Notes: a model not told the origin generated them from the sequence alone. A DNA stretch of 64,000 nt from Ahrensia sp. (GCA_002698425.1 NZXU01000081.1:32807-96806); one strand, 5' to 3'. Positions 17,166 through 27,569 are shown, counted from the first letter of the stretch. Program-made: numbers and translations.

Positions 17166-17580
17166 GAGTTCCTCCTCTGGATCGGGGTGTTATTGATCAG
17201 CCGGCCGCCTCGAAGCGGAGCCTTGTTCATGCCCGAAAGTGCACCCGGGTTCGGATGTTGTCTCCCGTATTGCCCTTGCCGCATTTGAAGCGGTTTTCGG
17301 GCCGGCTGTCATCAGTTTTGCCGCCGGACTTGCCAAAAGTCCCCGGTCATCCGCTTCTAGCGCAAATCGCCCTGCAAAAACTTGGGAAAAAAATGCAAAA
17401 AACCGGCAGGATTTCGTCCCCTTGCATGCGTAATGTTCTCATAATATGAGAAAATACTATTATGCTGAAGTGCGACGCCCGATGGCGATTTCGAGAGAGT
17501 GACCGCTTCGCTTTCCGTGTGTATTCGCAAGCCATCCTTTCTGCCGCGGCAGGGCGCAAACCGAACCGGGAACGAGCATC
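17166..17580. other. 415-base intergenic region between divergent dctP and purU
   Basis: I see no convincing gene here: frames are short and lack ribosome sites. It must hold the promoters of both divergent transcripts. Around 17380-17465 it is locally AT-rich and contains an inverted repeat (listed separately). Confidence 0.6.
17436..17452. promoter_or_regulatory. Inverted repeat TTCTCATAATATGAGAA, candidate operator
   Basis: Two perfect 8-base arms around a single central A, in an AT-rich stretch of the dctP-purU intergenic region. The symmetry is typical of a dimeric repressor site (GntR, IclR or LacI type). No regulator gene lies next to it, so the binding protein is unknown. Confidence 0.45.
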
Positions 17581-18438
17581 ATGAACGAGCATCAATTCGT
17601 CGTCACCCTCACCTGCGATGACAAGCCGGGTATCGTCGCCGCCGTGACGACGGAACTGGCCGCGATCGGGGCCAACATCGCCGAGTCCAACCAGTTCTGG
17701 GACCGGCAGACGAACCGCTTCTTTCTCCGCATCGCTTTCATGGTTCCGGACGGCGTCGGCCGCGACGGGATCGAGCGGGCATTGCGCCCGGCTTCCGATC
17801 GCTTCGGCATGAAGATGTCGATTTCCGATCTGGCGCAACGGCCGAAGATCATCGTCATGGTCTCGAAATTCGACCATGCGATGCTGCATATCCTCTACCA
17901 GATCCGCGTCGGCTGGCTCGACGCGGAAGTTGTCGCAATCGTCTCGAACCACGAGGATTCGAGACAAACCGCGGAGATGGAAGGCATTCCCTACCATGTC
18001 TGGAAGGTGACGAAGGACAACAAGCAAGAGCAGGAAGCCAAGCTGCTGGCGCTCGTCAAGGAAACCGGCGCCGAACTGGTGGTCCTTGCGCGCTACATGC
18101 AGGTGCTTTCGAACGAACTGTCGAACCGGCTGTTCGGCATGGTGATCAATATCCACCACTCCTTCCTGCCGAGCTTCAAGGGCGCGAAGCCCTATCACCA
18201 GGCGCATGAGCGCGGCGTCAAGCTGATCGGCGCCACCGGGCACTACGTGACGCCGGACCTCGACGAGGGACCGATCATCGAGCAGGAAACCGAGCGCGTC
18301 AGTCATTCGATGACGGCGGACGATTTCGTCGCCGCCGGGCGCGACATCGAAAGCCGCGTGCTTGCCCGTGCCGTGAAGATGCACCTGGAGCGCCGTGTCA
18401 TGCTCAATGGCCACAAGACCGTGGTCTTCGCCAAATAG
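17581..18438 (+). CDS. purU: Formyltetrahydrofolate deformylase
   Basis: A 285-residue PurU. An N-terminal ACT domain (VVTLTCDDKPGIVAAVTTEL, residues 6-80) precedes the formyltransferase-like catalytic domain with NIHHSFLPSFKGAKPYHQA and GATGHYVTPDLDEGPIIEQ, which holds the family Asn-His-Asp triad. It hydrolyses 10-formyl-THF to formate and THF, balancing one-carbon pools. It stands alone on the plus strand. In several Rhizobiales purU is found near C1 or methyl-amine catabolic genes; here glycine betaine genes lie close, whose further demethylation would feed the folate pool (inference). Confidence 0.95.
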   Translation: MNEHQFVVTLTCDDKPGIVAAVTTELAAIGANIAESNQFWDRQTNRFFLRIAFMVPDGVGRDGIERALRPASDRFGMKMSISDLAQRPKIIVMVSKFDHAMLHILYQIRVGWLDAEVVAIVSNHEDSRQTAEMEGIPYHVWKVTKDNKQEQEAKLLALVKETGAELVVLARYMQVLSNELSNRLFGMVINIHHSFLPSFKGAKPYHQAHERGVKLIGATGHYVTPDLDEGPIIEQETERVSHSMTADDFVAAGRDIESRVLARAVKMHLERRVMLNGHKTVVFAK

Positions 18439-18733
18439 GCGGATAGCGCGGCCTCAAATCCGTTTGGAAAATGCGCGCGGCGACCCGGCGATCCCTGCGG
18501 TTTCCACAGGGCGCCATTTACAAAATCTTATGGAATTTCGTGCGTATCTGGTCGCGTAATTCAGCCTGCGCATCGATTGATGCACCGACATGATGTCGAG
18601 CACCCGCTTCGCGGGATAGGCGATGAAACTCGCGTCATGTCCGTCCTCGTAACCATTCGTGGTTCTACCGTTACGGAATAGGGCATCGGCGGTTCCGGTT
18701 TCCGGCATCAATTCCCACGTGTGGAGAACTCAA
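18439..18733. other. 295-base intergenic region upstream of cheW
   Basis: No gene is supported. It holds short inverted repeats (GCATC at 18570 pairing with GATGC at 18579; CCCGC at 18603 pairing with GCGGG at 18611) that may be part of the end of the purU transcript or cheW regulation. No clear sigma-70 promoter is visible. Confidence 0.4.
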
Positions 18734-19207
18734 ATGCGTGACGAAAAAACAAACTCCTCCGAACCCACGCTGAAGATTATCTCTTTCAAGCTGGCCGATC
18801 AGGTATTCTGCCTCGACATCATGGCGGTGAAGGAAATCCGCGTCTGGCAGAAGGCGACGCCGCTGCCGCATTCGCCGGACTATGTGCTGGGCTTCATCAA
18901 TCTGCGTGGCAAGGTGATCCCGGTCGTCGACATGGCGTTGCGTCTCGGCCTGCCGGCGATCGACCCGACCGAACAGAGCGCCATCATCGTCATCGACGAG
19001 GGTGACCGCGGCGTCGGCATCCTGGTCGACAGCGTTTCGGACATGGTCTCGGTCAAGCCGGAAGACATGCAGCCGGTGCCGGACGTGATGAGCGACGAGG
19101 AAAAGCAGCTGACCAAGGGCATCGTCCCGGTCGGCGACGACATGGTCTGCTTCCTCGATCTGAAGAGCCTGTTCGAGACCGTCGACAGCGAACTCGAAGC
19201 GGCCTGA
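18734..19207 (+). CDS. cheW: CheW-like chemotaxis coupling protein (solitary)
   Basis: A 157-residue single CheW domain (IISFKLADQVFCLDIMAVKEIR ... GFINLRGKVIPVVDMALRLGL ... ILVDSVSDMVSVKPEDM). CheW couples methyl-accepting receptors to CheA. The start at 18734 follows GTGGAGAACTCAA. No cheA, receptor or other che gene is in the window, so it is an orphan copy that must act with partners encoded elsewhere. It converges on betA. Confidence 0.92.
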   Translation: MRDEKTNSSEPTLKIISFKLADQVFCLDIMAVKEIRVWQKATPLPHSPDYVLGFINLRGKVIPVVDMALRLGLPAIDPTEQSAIIVIDEGDRGVGILVDSVSDMVSVKPEDMQPVPDVMSDEEKQLTKGIVPVGDDMVCFLDLKSLFETVDSELEAA

Positions 19208-19230
19208 GGCCACTTATCCTTCAAAGATTG

Positions 19231-19250
19231 CGGACCGCGTCAGCGGTCCG
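19231..19250. terminator. Hairpin shared by the cheW and betA ends
   Basis: A perfect 8-bp stem CGGACCGC/GCGGTCCG with loop GTCA. The betA stop codon (19240-19242) lies inside the hairpin. Neither side has a clear U-run, so termination is only probable; the position between two converging genes supports it. Confidence 0.4.
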
Positions 19251-20901
19251 ATTCCCGCCAGCGCGGGTTAATCCATGGCTCCGAGTTCTCCGGGGCCAAA
19301 GGCGTTCGTCCGAGAATGTGATCGGACGCCTTTTCGCCGACCAGAATCGATGGTCCGTTCAGGTTTCCGTTGGTGATGCGCGGAAAGACCGAGCTGTCGG
19401 CGACTCGCAATCCCTCCACACCGATGACCCGGCATTGCGGATCGACCACAGCATTCGGATCGTCGGCGCGTCCCATCCGCGCCGTGCCGCAGGGGTGGTA
19501 GGCGCTTTCGACATGCTCGCGAATGAAGTCGTTCAGCTCGTCATCGGACTGCACGGACGAGCCCGGCTGGATTTCCTTGCCGCGATAGGGATCGAAAGCC
19601 TTCTGACCGAAAATCTCGCGCGTCAGCCGGATGCAGTGGCGGAAATCGGCCCAGTCCTGCTCCTTGCTCATATAGTTGAACAGGATCTTCGGCGCGTCCT
19701 TCGGATCCCCCGAGGCGAGCGTGACCGCGCCGCGAGACGGGGAGCGCATCGGTCCGACATGGGCCTGGAAACCATGGCCCTCGGCTGCGGCCTTGCCGTC
19801 GTAGCGCACGGCGATCGGCAGAAAGTGATACTGGATATCCGGATAATCGACACCGGGTTTCGAGCGCAGGAACGCGGCGCTTTCGAACTGGTTTGAGGCG
19901 CCGACTCCGGTCTTCGTCAGCAGCCACTGTGCGCCGACAAGGGCTTTTCCGAACAGGTTCCAGTATTTGTAGAGCGTGATCGGCTGGGTGCTCGCCTGCT
20001 GGATATAGAGTTCCAGGTGGTCCTGCAGGTTCTGGCCGACGCCGTGCCTGTCCGCGACGACATCGATGCCGTGTTCGGCAAGATGCGCGGCCGGGCCGAC
20101 GCCGGACAGCATCAGGATTTTTGGCGTATTGATGGACGAGGCGGCAAGGATCACTTCCCGGCGCGCTGAGATCGTCTCGATCGATCCGCCGCGCTCGATC
20201 TCGACGCCGGTGGCGCGATTGCCGTCAAAGACGACACGACGGGCAAAGCCGCGCACCAGCGTACAATTCGGGCGCTTCAGGGCGGGTTTCAGATAGGCAT
20301 TGGCGGTCGACCAGCGGCGGCCTTGCCAGACCGTCTGTTCCATCGGGCCGAAACCCTCTTGCTTCTCGCCATTATAGTCACTCGTTAGCTCGAAGCCGGC
20401 CTGTTTCCCGGCTTCGACGAAGGCGGCGTGCAGCGGGTTGTCGCGCTTGCCGCGGGTGACGTGAAGCGGACCGGACTTGCCGCGCCATGCCGGGTCGCCG
20501 CCATGGCCGCTGTCGTGCCAGTTTTCCAGACGCTTGAAATAGGGAAGGACATCGGAATAGGCCCAGCCGGTCGCGCCAGTCTCGGCCCAATGGTCGTAGT
20601 CGCGGGCATGGCCGCGGACATAGACCATGCCGTTGATCGAGGACGACCCTCCGATGACGCGTCCGCGCGGGGTCGCCAGGCGCCGTCCGCCGAGATGCGG
20701 TTCGGGTTCGGACTGGTAGCCCCAGTCGTAGATCTTCATGTTCATCGGATAGGAGAGGGCGCCCGGCATCTGGATGAAGGGGCCGACATCCGTGCCGCCC
20801 GCCTCGATGACGATGACGGAATTCTTGCCGTCCTCCGACAGCCGATAGGCCATGGCCGACCCTGCCGACCCGGATCCGATGATGATATAGTCCGCTTCCA
20901 T
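19240..20901 (-). CDS. betA: Choline dehydrogenase (GMC flavoenzyme)
   Basis: A 553-residue GMC oxidoreductase: the N-terminal FAD motif [20 protein letters not shown], then [19 protein letters not shown], and the C-terminal HPCGTARMG with the active-site histidine region. It oxidises choline to betaine aldehyde at the membrane. I start at 20901 (MEADYIII) with GGCGG upstream; an ATG two codons earlier is equally possible. It is the last gene of betICBA, 14 bases after betB. Confidence 0.95.
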   Translation of the reverse strand: MEADYIIIGSGSAGSAMAYRLSEDGKNSVIVIEAGGTDVGPFIQMPGALSYPMNMKIYDWGYQSEPEPHLGGRRLATPRGRVIGGSSSINGMVYVRGHARDYDHWAETGATGWAYSDVLPYFKRLENWHDSGHGGDPAWRGKSGPLHVTRGKRDNPLHAAFVEAGKQAGFELTSDYNGEKQEGFGPMEQTVWQGRRWSTANAYLKPALKRPNCTLVRGFARRVVFDGNRATGVEIERGGSIETISARREVILAASSINTPKILMLSGVGPAAHLAEHGIDVVADRHGVGQNLQDHLELYIQQASTQPITLYKYWNLFGKALVGAQWLLTKTGVGASNQFESAAFLRSKPGVDYPDIQYHFLPIAVRYDGKAAAEGHGFQAHVGPMRSPSRGAVTLASGDPKDAPKILFNYMSKEQDWADFRHCIRLTREIFGQKAFDPYRGKEIQPGSSVQSDDELNDFIREHVESAYHPCGTARMGRADDPNAVVDPQCRVIGVEGLRVADSSVFPRITNGNLNGPSILVGEKASDHILGRTPLAPENSEPWINPRWRESDR

Positions 20902-20915
20902 GCTCATCCGCCGTG

Positions 20916-22382
20916 TCAGTAGGGGCTGTCGACCGGTTGGATGCCGACATAGACGCTCTTGATCTGACTGTAGGCCTCGATGGCCGCCGCCGCGTTTTCC
21001 CGGCCGAAACCGGACGCCTTGACGCCGCCGAACGGCATGCCCGCGGGTGTCAGATTGTAGGCGTTGATCCAGCAGGTGCCGGCCTGCAACTGCGCGATCG
21101 TCCGGTGCGCGCGGGTGAAATCGGCGGTGAAGACGCCGGCCGCGAGCCCGAACTCGGTCGCGTTGGCGCGTGCGATCACCTCGTCCTCGTCCTCGAAATC
21201 GAGCACGGACATCACGGGGCCGAAAATCTCTTCCCGGGCGATTGTCATGTCGTCGGTGACGCCGGTGAAGACCGCCGGCTCGATGAAGAAGCCGGTGTCG
21301 AACCCCTGGATGGAGGGGATCCCGCCGCCGATTTCGAGCGCCGCACCCTCCTTCTTGCCGGTCTCGACATAGCCCAGCACCTTCTCGCGCTGCGCCGCCG
21401 AAATCAGCGGGCCCATCTGGACGGCTTCGTCCATCGGGTCGCCGATGCGGATGGCGTTTGTCCTTTCGACGAGACGCTCCACGAAACGGTCGCGGATCGA
21501 GCGATGCACGAAGACGCGGGTGCCGTTCGAGCAGATCTGGCCGGTCGAGTAGAAATTGCCGAGCATGGCGCCGCCGATGGCGTTCTCGATGTCGGCGTCC
21601 CCGAACACGATCAGAGGCGATTTGCCGCCAAGTTCGAGCGTCACATGGCGCAATCCCTCGGCCGCGCCCGCATAGACCTTCTTGCCGGTCGGAACCGAAC
21701 CGGTCAGCGAAATCTTGGCGACGCGCGGATCGGATGTCAGCGCCGCGCCGACATCGCCGTAGCCCTGCACCACGTTGAACAGGCCGGCCGGCGCACCGGC
21801 TTCGATGAGGATTTCGGCCAGCTTCAGTGCGGAAAGCGGCGTCATCTCGGACGGCTTGAAGATCATGGCGTTGCCGGCGGCCAGCGCCGGGGCGGCCTTC
21901 CAGCAGGCGATCTGGATCGGGTAGTTCCATGCGCCGATGCCAACGCAGACGCCGAGCGGTTCGCGGCGCGTATAGGAGAAGTCGCCGCCCAGTTCGACCG
22001 TTTCGCCTCCGATGGTCGGCGCGATGCCGCCGAAATATTCCAGTGCGTCCGCGCCGGACATGGCGTCGGCGACGATGGTTTCCTGGATCGGCTTGCCGGT
22101 GTCGTGCGTCTCGATCTCCGAGAGCTCCCGGTTGCGCTCGCGGATGATATCCGCCGCGCGCCGCAGAACGCGGCCGCGTTCCGTCGGCGATTGCGCCGCC
22201 CATTCCTTCTGGGCGCGAAGGGCGCTCGAAAGCGCCCGCTCGACGACGTCCTGCGTCGCCGAATGGAGCGCGGCGATCACCTCTCCGGTCGCCGGATAGA
22301 TGACCTCGATCGGCTTGCCGGACGCATCCTCGAGCGGTTTGCCGTCGACGAAATGGCTTGCTGTGGGCTGTTGCGACATCAT
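20916..22382 (-). CDS. betB: Betaine aldehyde dehydrogenase
   Basis: A 488-residue ALDH of the BetB group with LELGGK (Glu250) and [10 protein letters not shown] (Cys284). It converts betaine aldehyde to glycine betaine. It begins with ATGATG; the first ATG (22382) overlaps the betC stop in ATGA, and GAGGGGAG lies upstream. Position between the sulfatase and choline dehydrogenase genes fixes its role. Confidence 0.96.
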   Translation of the reverse strand: MMSQQPTASHFVDGKPLEDASGKPIEVIYPATGEVIAALHSATQDVVERALSSALRAQKEWAAQSPTERGRVLRRAADIIRERNRELSEIETHDTGKPIQETIVADAMSGADALEYFGGIAPTIGGETVELGGDFSYTRREPLGVCVGIGAWNYPIQIACWKAAPALAAGNAMIFKPSEMTPLSALKLAEILIEAGAPAGLFNVVQGYGDVGAALTSDPRVAKISLTGSVPTGKKVYAGAAEGLRHVTLELGGKSPLIVFGDADIENAIGGAMLGNFYSTGQICSNGTRVFVHRSIRDRFVERLVERTNAIRIGDPMDEAVQMGPLISAAQREKVLGYVETGKKEGAALEIGGGIPSIQGFDTGFFIEPAVFTGVTDDMTIAREEIFGPVMSVLDFEDEDEVIARANATEFGLAAGVFTADFTRAHRTIAQLQAGTCWINAYNLTPAGMPFGGVKASGFGRENAAAAIEAYSQIKSVYVGIQPVDSPY

Positions 22383-23896
22383 TCTCCCCTCGGGAAACGC
22401 TGGTTTTCCTCCACGACGTTCAAGTCCATGTGGTTGCGCATGTAGCGCTCCGACGCCTTTTGCAGCGGCTGGAAGTCCCACGGGAAATAGGAGCCGTTGC
22501 GCAAAGCCTCGTAGACGACCCAGCGGCGCGCCTGGCTCTGGCGGACCTCGGCGTCATAAGCCTGCATGTCCCAAAGCCGCCTGACCGCCTCTGCGAACGT
22601 TGCCGCCGTCGACTGGTAGTCCGGCTCGGTCGCCAGGTTTTTCAGCTCGCGCGGATCGTTTTCGAGATCGAACAGCATCGGCGGGTCGAGCTCGCAATGG
22701 ATGTATTTCCAGCGGTCGTGGCGCAGGCACACCAGAGGGGCGTAGGAGCCCTCGGCCGCATATTCGATGCGCACCGGCGTCGCCCGCTTCTCGCCGTTCA
22801 ACGACGGCACGAGCGTTTCGCCGTCGGTCCATGGGGCGATTTCCTCGATATCGATGCCGGCGAGGTCGCAGATGGTCGGCGTGACGTCCATCGTCGAGAC
22901 AGGCGACGTGACGAGGGCAGGGGCCGTCCCGGGCGCGGCGATCATCAGCGGCACGCGGGCCGATCCCTCGAAGAACGTCATCTTGAACCAGAGCCCGCGC
23001 TCGCCGAGCATGTCGCCATGGTCGGACAGGAACAGGATGATGGTGTTGTCCGCCTGCCGGGTCCGTTCGAGCGTATCGAGGATTTCGCCGATCTTGTCGT
23101 CGAGATAGGAAATATTGGCGAAATAGGCGCGCCGGGACTTGCGGATGTCATCGGCCGTGATGTCGAAATTGCGCCAGTCATTCGCATCGAAAATGCGTTT
23201 GGAATGCGGGTCCTGCTCCTCGTAGTCGAAGGCCGGGATCTCGGGCTCGAGATGCTCGCAATCCTCGTAAAGGTCCCAGTATTTGCGCCGCGCGACGTAA
23301 GGGTCGTGCGGATGGGTGAAGGATACCGTCAGCATCCACGGGCGCTTGTCATGGCCGCGGGCGAGATCGTAGACCTTGCGCACCGCGTGGTAGGCGACCT
23401 CGTCGTCATACTCCATCTGGTTGGAGATCTCCGCGACGCCCGCACCGGTAACTGATCCCATATTGTGATACCACCAGTCGATCCGCTCGCCCGGTTTGCG
23501 ATAATCCGGCGTCCAGCCGAAATCGGCCGGATAGATATCAGTGGTCAGGCGTTCCTCGAAGCCGTGCATCTGATCCGGCCCGACGAAATGCATCTTGCCC
23601 GACAGGCAGGTCTGGTATCCGGCGCGGCGCAGATGGTGCGCATAAGTCGGGATGTCGGAGGCGAATTCCGCGGCGTTGTCATAGACACGGGTTCGGCGCG
23701 GCAGCTGCCCGGCCATGAAGCTGGCGCGGCCGGGCGCGCAAAGCGGCGACCCCGTATAGGCGTTGGCGAACCGCACCGAGCGATCGGCAAGCCGGCGCAG
23801 GTTCGGCGTGTGGAGCCAGTCGGCGGGGCCGTCCGGAAACAGCGTTCCGTTCAGCTGGTCGACCATGAGGATCAGGATGTTGGGCGCCGAACTCAT
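22379..23896 (-). CDS. betC: Choline-sulfatase
   Basis: A 505-residue alkaline-phosphatase-fold sulfatase. The formylglycine signature [19 protein letters not shown] (Cys-x-Pro-x-Arg type) lies near residue 53, metal ligands appear in ILMVDQLNG and [13 protein letters not shown], and the C-terminal [16 protein letters not shown] tail is typical of BetC. It hydrolyses choline-O-sulfate to choline and sulfate. The start at 23896 overlaps betI by ATGA and follows GAGAGGAGCAA. Confidence 0.96.
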   Translation of the reverse strand: MSSAPNILILMVDQLNGTLFPDGPADWLHTPNLRRLADRSVRFANAYTGSPLCAPGRASFMAGQLPRRTRVYDNAAEFASDIPTYAHHLRRAGYQTCLSGKMHFVGPDQMHGFEERLTTDIYPADFGWTPDYRKPGERIDWWYHNMGSVTGAGVAEISNQMEYDDEVAYHAVRKVYDLARGHDKRPWMLTVSFTHPHDPYVARRKYWDLYEDCEHLEPEIPAFDYEEQDPHSKRIFDANDWRNFDITADDIRKSRRAYFANISYLDDKIGEILDTLERTRQADNTIILFLSDHGDMLGERGLWFKMTFFEGSARVPLMIAAPGTAPALVTSPVSTMDVTPTICDLAGIDIEEIAPWTDGETLVPSLNGEKRATPVRIEYAAEGSYAPLVCLRHDRWKYIHCELDPPMLFDLENDPRELKNLATEPDYQSTAATFAEAVRRLWDMQAYDAEVRQSQARRWVVYEALRNGSYFPWDFQPLQKASERYMRNHMDLNVVEENQRFPRGE

Positions 23897-24483
23897 TTGC
23901 TCCTCTCCTTGTCGAGACACATTTCGAGATAATCGCAGACCAGGCTTTTCATGCCGTCTCGATCGGGCACGTGTTCCTGCAGGGCGTGACGGATGTAGAA
24001 CCCGTCGATCAGGGCCGCGAGGCCCTGGGCGATCTGCCGCGCCGTCGCCTCGCTGACCAGCTGGCGGAGATTGAAGACGAGATTGCTGTCCAGCCGTCGC
24101 GCATAGACACGCAGGAGGCGTGCGGCCTGGGCCGATTTTTGCGCCTGCACATAGAAAGCCAGCCACGCGGCGACGATTTCGCGATCGAACTGGTCCGGGC
24201 CGAAACTGGCCGCGATGATCGCCTGCACGCGCTCCACCGGATTGTCGACGCCGTCGAGCCGCTTGCGGACATCCGTGCCGAAGTCGGTCAGGATACGGCG
24301 CATCGCCGCAAGGAAGATCTGATCCTTCGATCCGAAATAGTGATGGGCGAGTGCGGGAGACACGCCGGCACGCCGCGCTATGGCGCTGACCGTCACTTCC
24401 AGCGATCCTGATGCGCCGATCTCCTGGATCGCCGCGTCGACCAGATCGCTCCGTCTCACCGCCTCCATTCCGACCTTTGGCAT
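23893..24483 (-). CDS. betI: TetR-family repressor BetI
   Basis: A 196-residue TetR protein, the BetI size. The N-terminal HTH is EVTVSAIARRAGVSPALAHHYFGSKDQI. In characterised systems BetI represses the bet genes and is released by choline. The start at 24483 (MPKVGMEAVRRSDLVDAA) has GGAGATTAAG upstream. It is the first gene of betICBA and lies divergent from choX, so it may control both. Confidence 0.95.
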   Translation of the reverse strand: MPKVGMEAVRRSDLVDAAIQEIGASGSLEVTVSAIARRAGVSPALAHHYFGSKDQIFLAAMRRILTDFGTDVRKRLDGVDNPVERVQAIIAASFGPDQFDREIVAAWLAFYVQAQKSAQAARLLRVYARRLDSNLVFNLRQLVSEATARQIAQGLAALIDGFYIRHALQEHVPDRDGMKSLVCDYLEMCLDKERSK

Positions 24484-24529
24484 CTTAATCTCCAACCATC
24501 GCTTGCCATTCATCCCTAGTTGTCTTTTA

Positions 24530-24543
24530 ATTGACCCGTCAAT
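24530..24543. promoter_or_regulatory. Candidate BetI operator between betI and choX
   Basis: ATTGAC-CC-GTCAAT: 6-base arms in the 104-base divergent promoter region. The ATTGA...TCAAT pattern resembles described BetI sites, and its location would let one repressor regulate both transcripts. Confidence 0.55.
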
Positions 24544-24587
24544 CAATAAAATCCGCAACGGGCGGATAACCCAACAGGAGCGACTAT

Positions 24588-25511
24588 ATGACCTTTGCCA
24601 AGTCCACCCTGACCACTCTTGCTGCGCTGGCCGCAAGCACGAGCATGGCCTTTGCCCAATGCGACGAAGTGGTGTTCTCGGATGTGGGCTGGACCGACAT
24701 CACCACCACCACGTCGGCCACCAAGCAGGTCCTCGAGGCTCTCGGATACGATGTGGACGTGAAGGTCCTGTCGGTTCCCGTCACCTTCGCATCCCTCGAA
24801 AAGGACGATGTCGACGTCTTCCTGGGCAACTGGATTCCGGCGCAGAACGCCGCCATCAAGCCCTATCTCGACAGCGGCGAGATCGAGCAGGTCGCCGTCA
24901 ATCTCGAAGGCACCAAATACACGCTCGCCACGCCGACCTATGCCTGGGACGCAGGCCTGAAGAGCTATGCGGACATCCACAAATTCGCCGACGAACTCGA
25001 CAACAAGATCTACGGCATCGAGCCGGGCAATGAAGGCAACGGCTATCTCGTCTCGCTGACCGAGGAAAACAAATACGACCTCAAGGATTTCGAGATCGTC
25101 GAAAGCTCGGAGCAGGGGATGCTGGCTCAGGTCGCCCGCGCCTATGACAAGCAGGAGCCGGTGGTGTTTCTCGGCTGGGAACCGCACCCGATGAACGCCA
25201 ATTTCGACCTGAAATATCTTCCCGGCGGCGAGGACTTCTTCGGCGGTGAGGGGCAGGTCTACACGACGACCCGCAAGGGCTACGTCGAGGAATGCCCGAA
25301 TGTCGGCAAGCTTCTCACCAACCTGAAGTTTACCCTGGCCATGGAAAACGAGATCATGGGCGCGATCCTCGACGATGGCGAGGATGCGGACGATGCAACC
25401 ATGGCCTGGATGAAGGCCAATCCGGACGTCCTCGACGCTTGGCTCGATGGCGTGACGACCAAGGATGGCGAGCCGGGGCTCGCGGCCGTGAAGTCCGAAT
25501 TCGGCCTCTGA
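24588..25511 (+). CDS. choX: Choline/glycine betaine ABC importer, periplasmic binding protein
   Basis: A 307-residue OpuAC-type binding protein with signal peptide MTFAKSTLTTLAALAASTSMAFA and mature start QCDEVVFSDVGWTDIT. Tryptophan- and tyrosine-rich segments (VGWTD, GNWIPAQN, PTYAWDAG, LGWEPHPMN) supply the aromatic box that binds the trimethylammonium group. Similarity and location beside betI favour choline (ChoX type). A strong terminator follows it, so binding protein is expected in excess of the permease. Confidence 0.9.
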   Translation: MTFAKSTLTTLAALAASTSMAFAQCDEVVFSDVGWTDITTTTSATKQVLEALGYDVDVKVLSVPVTFASLEKDDVDVFLGNWIPAQNAAIKPYLDSGEIEQVAVNLEGTKYTLATPTYAWDAGLKSYADIHKFADELDNKIYGIEPGNEGNGYLVSLTEENKYDLKDFEIVESSEQGMLAQVARAYDKQEPVVFLGWEPHPMNANFDLKYLPGGEDFFGGEGQVYTTTRKGYVEECPNVGKLLTNLKFTLAMENEIMGAILDDGEDADDATMAWMKANPDVLDAWLDGVTTKDGEPGLAAVKSEFGL

Positions 25512-25518
25512 TCCTGTC

Positions 25519-25550
25519 AGGCCGGGCTCCCAGGAGCCCGGCCTTTTTCT
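25519..25550 (+). terminator. Rho-independent terminator after choX
   Basis: 12-bp stem (25519-25530 with 25533-25544) followed by TTTTCTTT, 8 bases after the choX stop. Some read-through would be needed for choW and choV unless they have their own promoter in the 130 bases before 25681. Confidence 0.88.
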
Positions 25551-25680
25551 TTGACGACCGCGAAATGCCGCACAGGCGGATTGATTTCAGGCAAAAAGCA
25601 TAAAATCCTTCGGTTCGGGCGCACCGCCGTCCGGACCCGATCCAACTGCGCCATGCGGCCAACACGCTGAGGGGTGACAC

Positions 25681-26520
25681 ATGGAATGGCTGACTGATCA
25701 CAAGATACCGGTCGGCAAGACGGCGAAATCCGTTTTCGACTGGCTGCAACATCACGGTTCCTGGTTCTTCGACGGCCTCGCCGAATGGGGCGAACGGCTT
25801 ATCGACGCGATCCTGTGGCTGTTGCAGACTCCCCATCCGCTCGTCATCGTCGCCATTTTCGTGGCTCTCACCTGGTATCTCCAGCGCAGCTGGAAGATCT
25901 GCCTTCTGGTACTCCTCGGCTTCCTGTTCATCATCAACCAGGATTACTGGGAGGAAATGACGGAAAGCCTGACGCTCGTCCTCTCGTCCTGCCTCGTCTG
26001 CATGGCGGTGGGCGTGCCGATCGGGATCGCGGCGGCGCACCGGCCGCGGCTCTATCAATTCATGCAGCCGATCCTCGATTTGATGCAGACCCTGCCGACC
26101 TTCGTCTATCTGATCCCGGCGATCGTCTTTTTCGGCATCGGCATGGTGCCGGGACTGTTGGCCACGGTCATCTTCGTGCTCCCGGCGCCGATCCGGCTGA
26201 CCTATCTGGGGGTCGCCTCGACGCCGAAACCTCTGCTGGAGGCGGCGCAAGCCTTCGGCGCGAAAGGCTGGCAGACGCTGGTCAAGGTCGAACTGCCCTA
26301 TGCGCTGCCGCAGATCATGGCGGGTCTGAACCAGACCATCATGCTGTCGCTGTCGATGGTGGTCATCGCGGCGCTGGTCGGCGCCAACGGGCTTGGCGTT
26401 CCGGTCATGCGCGCGCTTGGTCAGGTGAACACCGCGCTTGGCTTCGAGAGCGGTTTCATCATCGTCGTGGTTGCCATCATCCTCGATCGCATGCTGCACA
26501 TGGGAAAGGACCGGACATGA
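25681..26520 (+). CDS. choW: Choline/glycine betaine ABC importer permease
   Basis: A 279-residue ProW/OpuAB-type permease. An amphipathic N-terminal 45 residues precede several membrane segments; the family loop LMQTLPTFVYLIPAIVFFG and the EAA-like stretch EAAQAFGAKGWQTLVKVELP are clear. The ATG follows GAGGGGTGACAC. It overlaps choV by ATGA. Confidence 0.93.
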   Translation: MEWLTDHKIPVGKTAKSVFDWLQHHGSWFFDGLAEWGERLIDAILWLLQTPHPLVIVAIFVALTWYLQRSWKICLLVLLGFLFIINQDYWEEMTESLTLVLSSCLVCMAVGVPIGIAAAHRPRLYQFMQPILDLMQTLPTFVYLIPAIVFFGIGMVPGLLATVIFVLPAPIRLTYLGVASTPKPLLEAAQAFGAKGWQTLVKVELPYALPQIMAGLNQTIMLSLSMVVIAALVGANGLGVPVMRALGQVNTALGFESGFIIVVVAIILDRMLHMGKDRT

Positions 26521-27569
26521 GCAAGGCTGTCGTCTTCGACAATGTGAGCATCGTCTTCGGCTCCGATCCGAAATCGGCTCTGCCGCTGATGGACGAGGGC
26601 AAGAGCCGCTCGGAAATCCAGTCTGAAACCGATCAGGTTCTCGGCGTGCATAATTGCTCGATCGAGGTGGAGGAGGGCGAGATCCTCGTCCTGATGGGGC
26701 TGTCCGGCTCCGGAAAATCGACCCTCCTTCGAGCCGTCAACGGTCTCAATCCGGTCGTGCGCGGTTCGGTGTCCATCAATGACGGCTCCGGCATGACCAA
26801 CATCACCTCGGCCGATCCGGCGAAATTGCGCGAGATGCGCCTGTCCCGCGTCGCGATGGTCTTCCAGCAATTCGGGCTGCTGCCATGGCGCGACGTGATG
26901 GAAAACGTCGCCTTTGGCCTGGAACTGGGCGGCATGCCGAAGAAGCAGCGCGAGGAAAAGGCCCGCGAACAACTCGATCTCGTGGGGCTGAGCGAATGGG
27001 CCGACCGCAAGGTCAGCGAGTTGTCCGGCGGCATGCAGCAGCGTGTTGGCCTCGCACGGGCCTTTGCGACCGAAGCGCCGATCCTGCTGATGGACGAACC
27101 CTTCTCGGCGCTCGATCCTCTGATCCGCTCGCGCCTTCAGGACGAACTGCTGGAATTGCAGGCCAATCTGAAACGCACGATCATCTTCGTCAGCCACGAT
27201 CTCGACGAGGCCTTCAAGCTCGGCGGGCGTATCGCCATCATGGAAGGCGGCAGGATCGTCCAGTGCGGCACGCCGCAGGACATCATCCGAAATCCCGCGA
27301 ACGAGTATGTCGCCGACTTCGTTGCGCATATGAATCCGCTGGGCGTTCTGTGCGCCGAAGACGTGATGGTGGACGGCGAGTTGCCGGAGGATGCGCAGGC
27401 CGTGACGTTCGACACGAGCGTTGCCGCGATCATGGATATTTTCCTGTCCAACGATCAGCCTTTGCGCGTCATGCGGGAGGGAGCGCAGATCGGCGTCATC
27501 ACGCCGCAAAGCATCCTGGCGGGCTTCGCCGGCAAGCCTTCCGTCAGCGAAGGCGCGGCGCCCGACTGA
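26517..27569 (+). CDS. choV: Choline/glycine betaine ABC importer ATPase
   Basis: A 350-residue ProV/OpuAA-type ATPase. Walker A GLSGSGKST, Q-loop FQQFGLLPWR, signature LSGGMQQR, Walker B ILLMDEPFSALDP and switch FVSHDLDEA are intact. The C-terminal 75 residues resemble a degenerate CBS-type regulatory domain. The start at 26517 overlaps choW. It completes the importer that supplies choline to betCBA. Confidence 0.93.
   Translation: MSKAVVFDNVSIVFGSDPKSALPLMDEGKSRSEIQSETDQVLGVHNCSIEVEEGEILVLMGLSGSGKSTLLRAVNGLNPVVRGSVSINDGSGMTNITSADPAKLREMRLSRVAMVFQQFGLLPWRDVMENVAFGLELGGMPKKQREEKAREQLDLVGLSEWADRKVSELSGGMQQRVGLARAFATEAPILLMDEPFSALDPLIRSRLQDELLELQANLKRTIIFVSHDLDEAFKLGGRIAIMEGGRIVQCGTPQDIIRNPANEYVADFVAHMNPLGVLCAEDVMVDGELPEDAQAVTFDTSVAAIMDIFLSNDQPLRVMREGAQIGVITPQSILAGFAGKPSVSEGAAPD

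Noticed and set aside
18454..18711. An 85-codon minus-strand frame upstream of cheW
   Set aside because: No ribosome site, no family resemblance, and it crosses small inverted repeats.
20913..22445. A 510-codon plus-strand open frame across betB
   Set aside because: Antisense shadow of betB, with low-complexity charged translation and no ribosome site.
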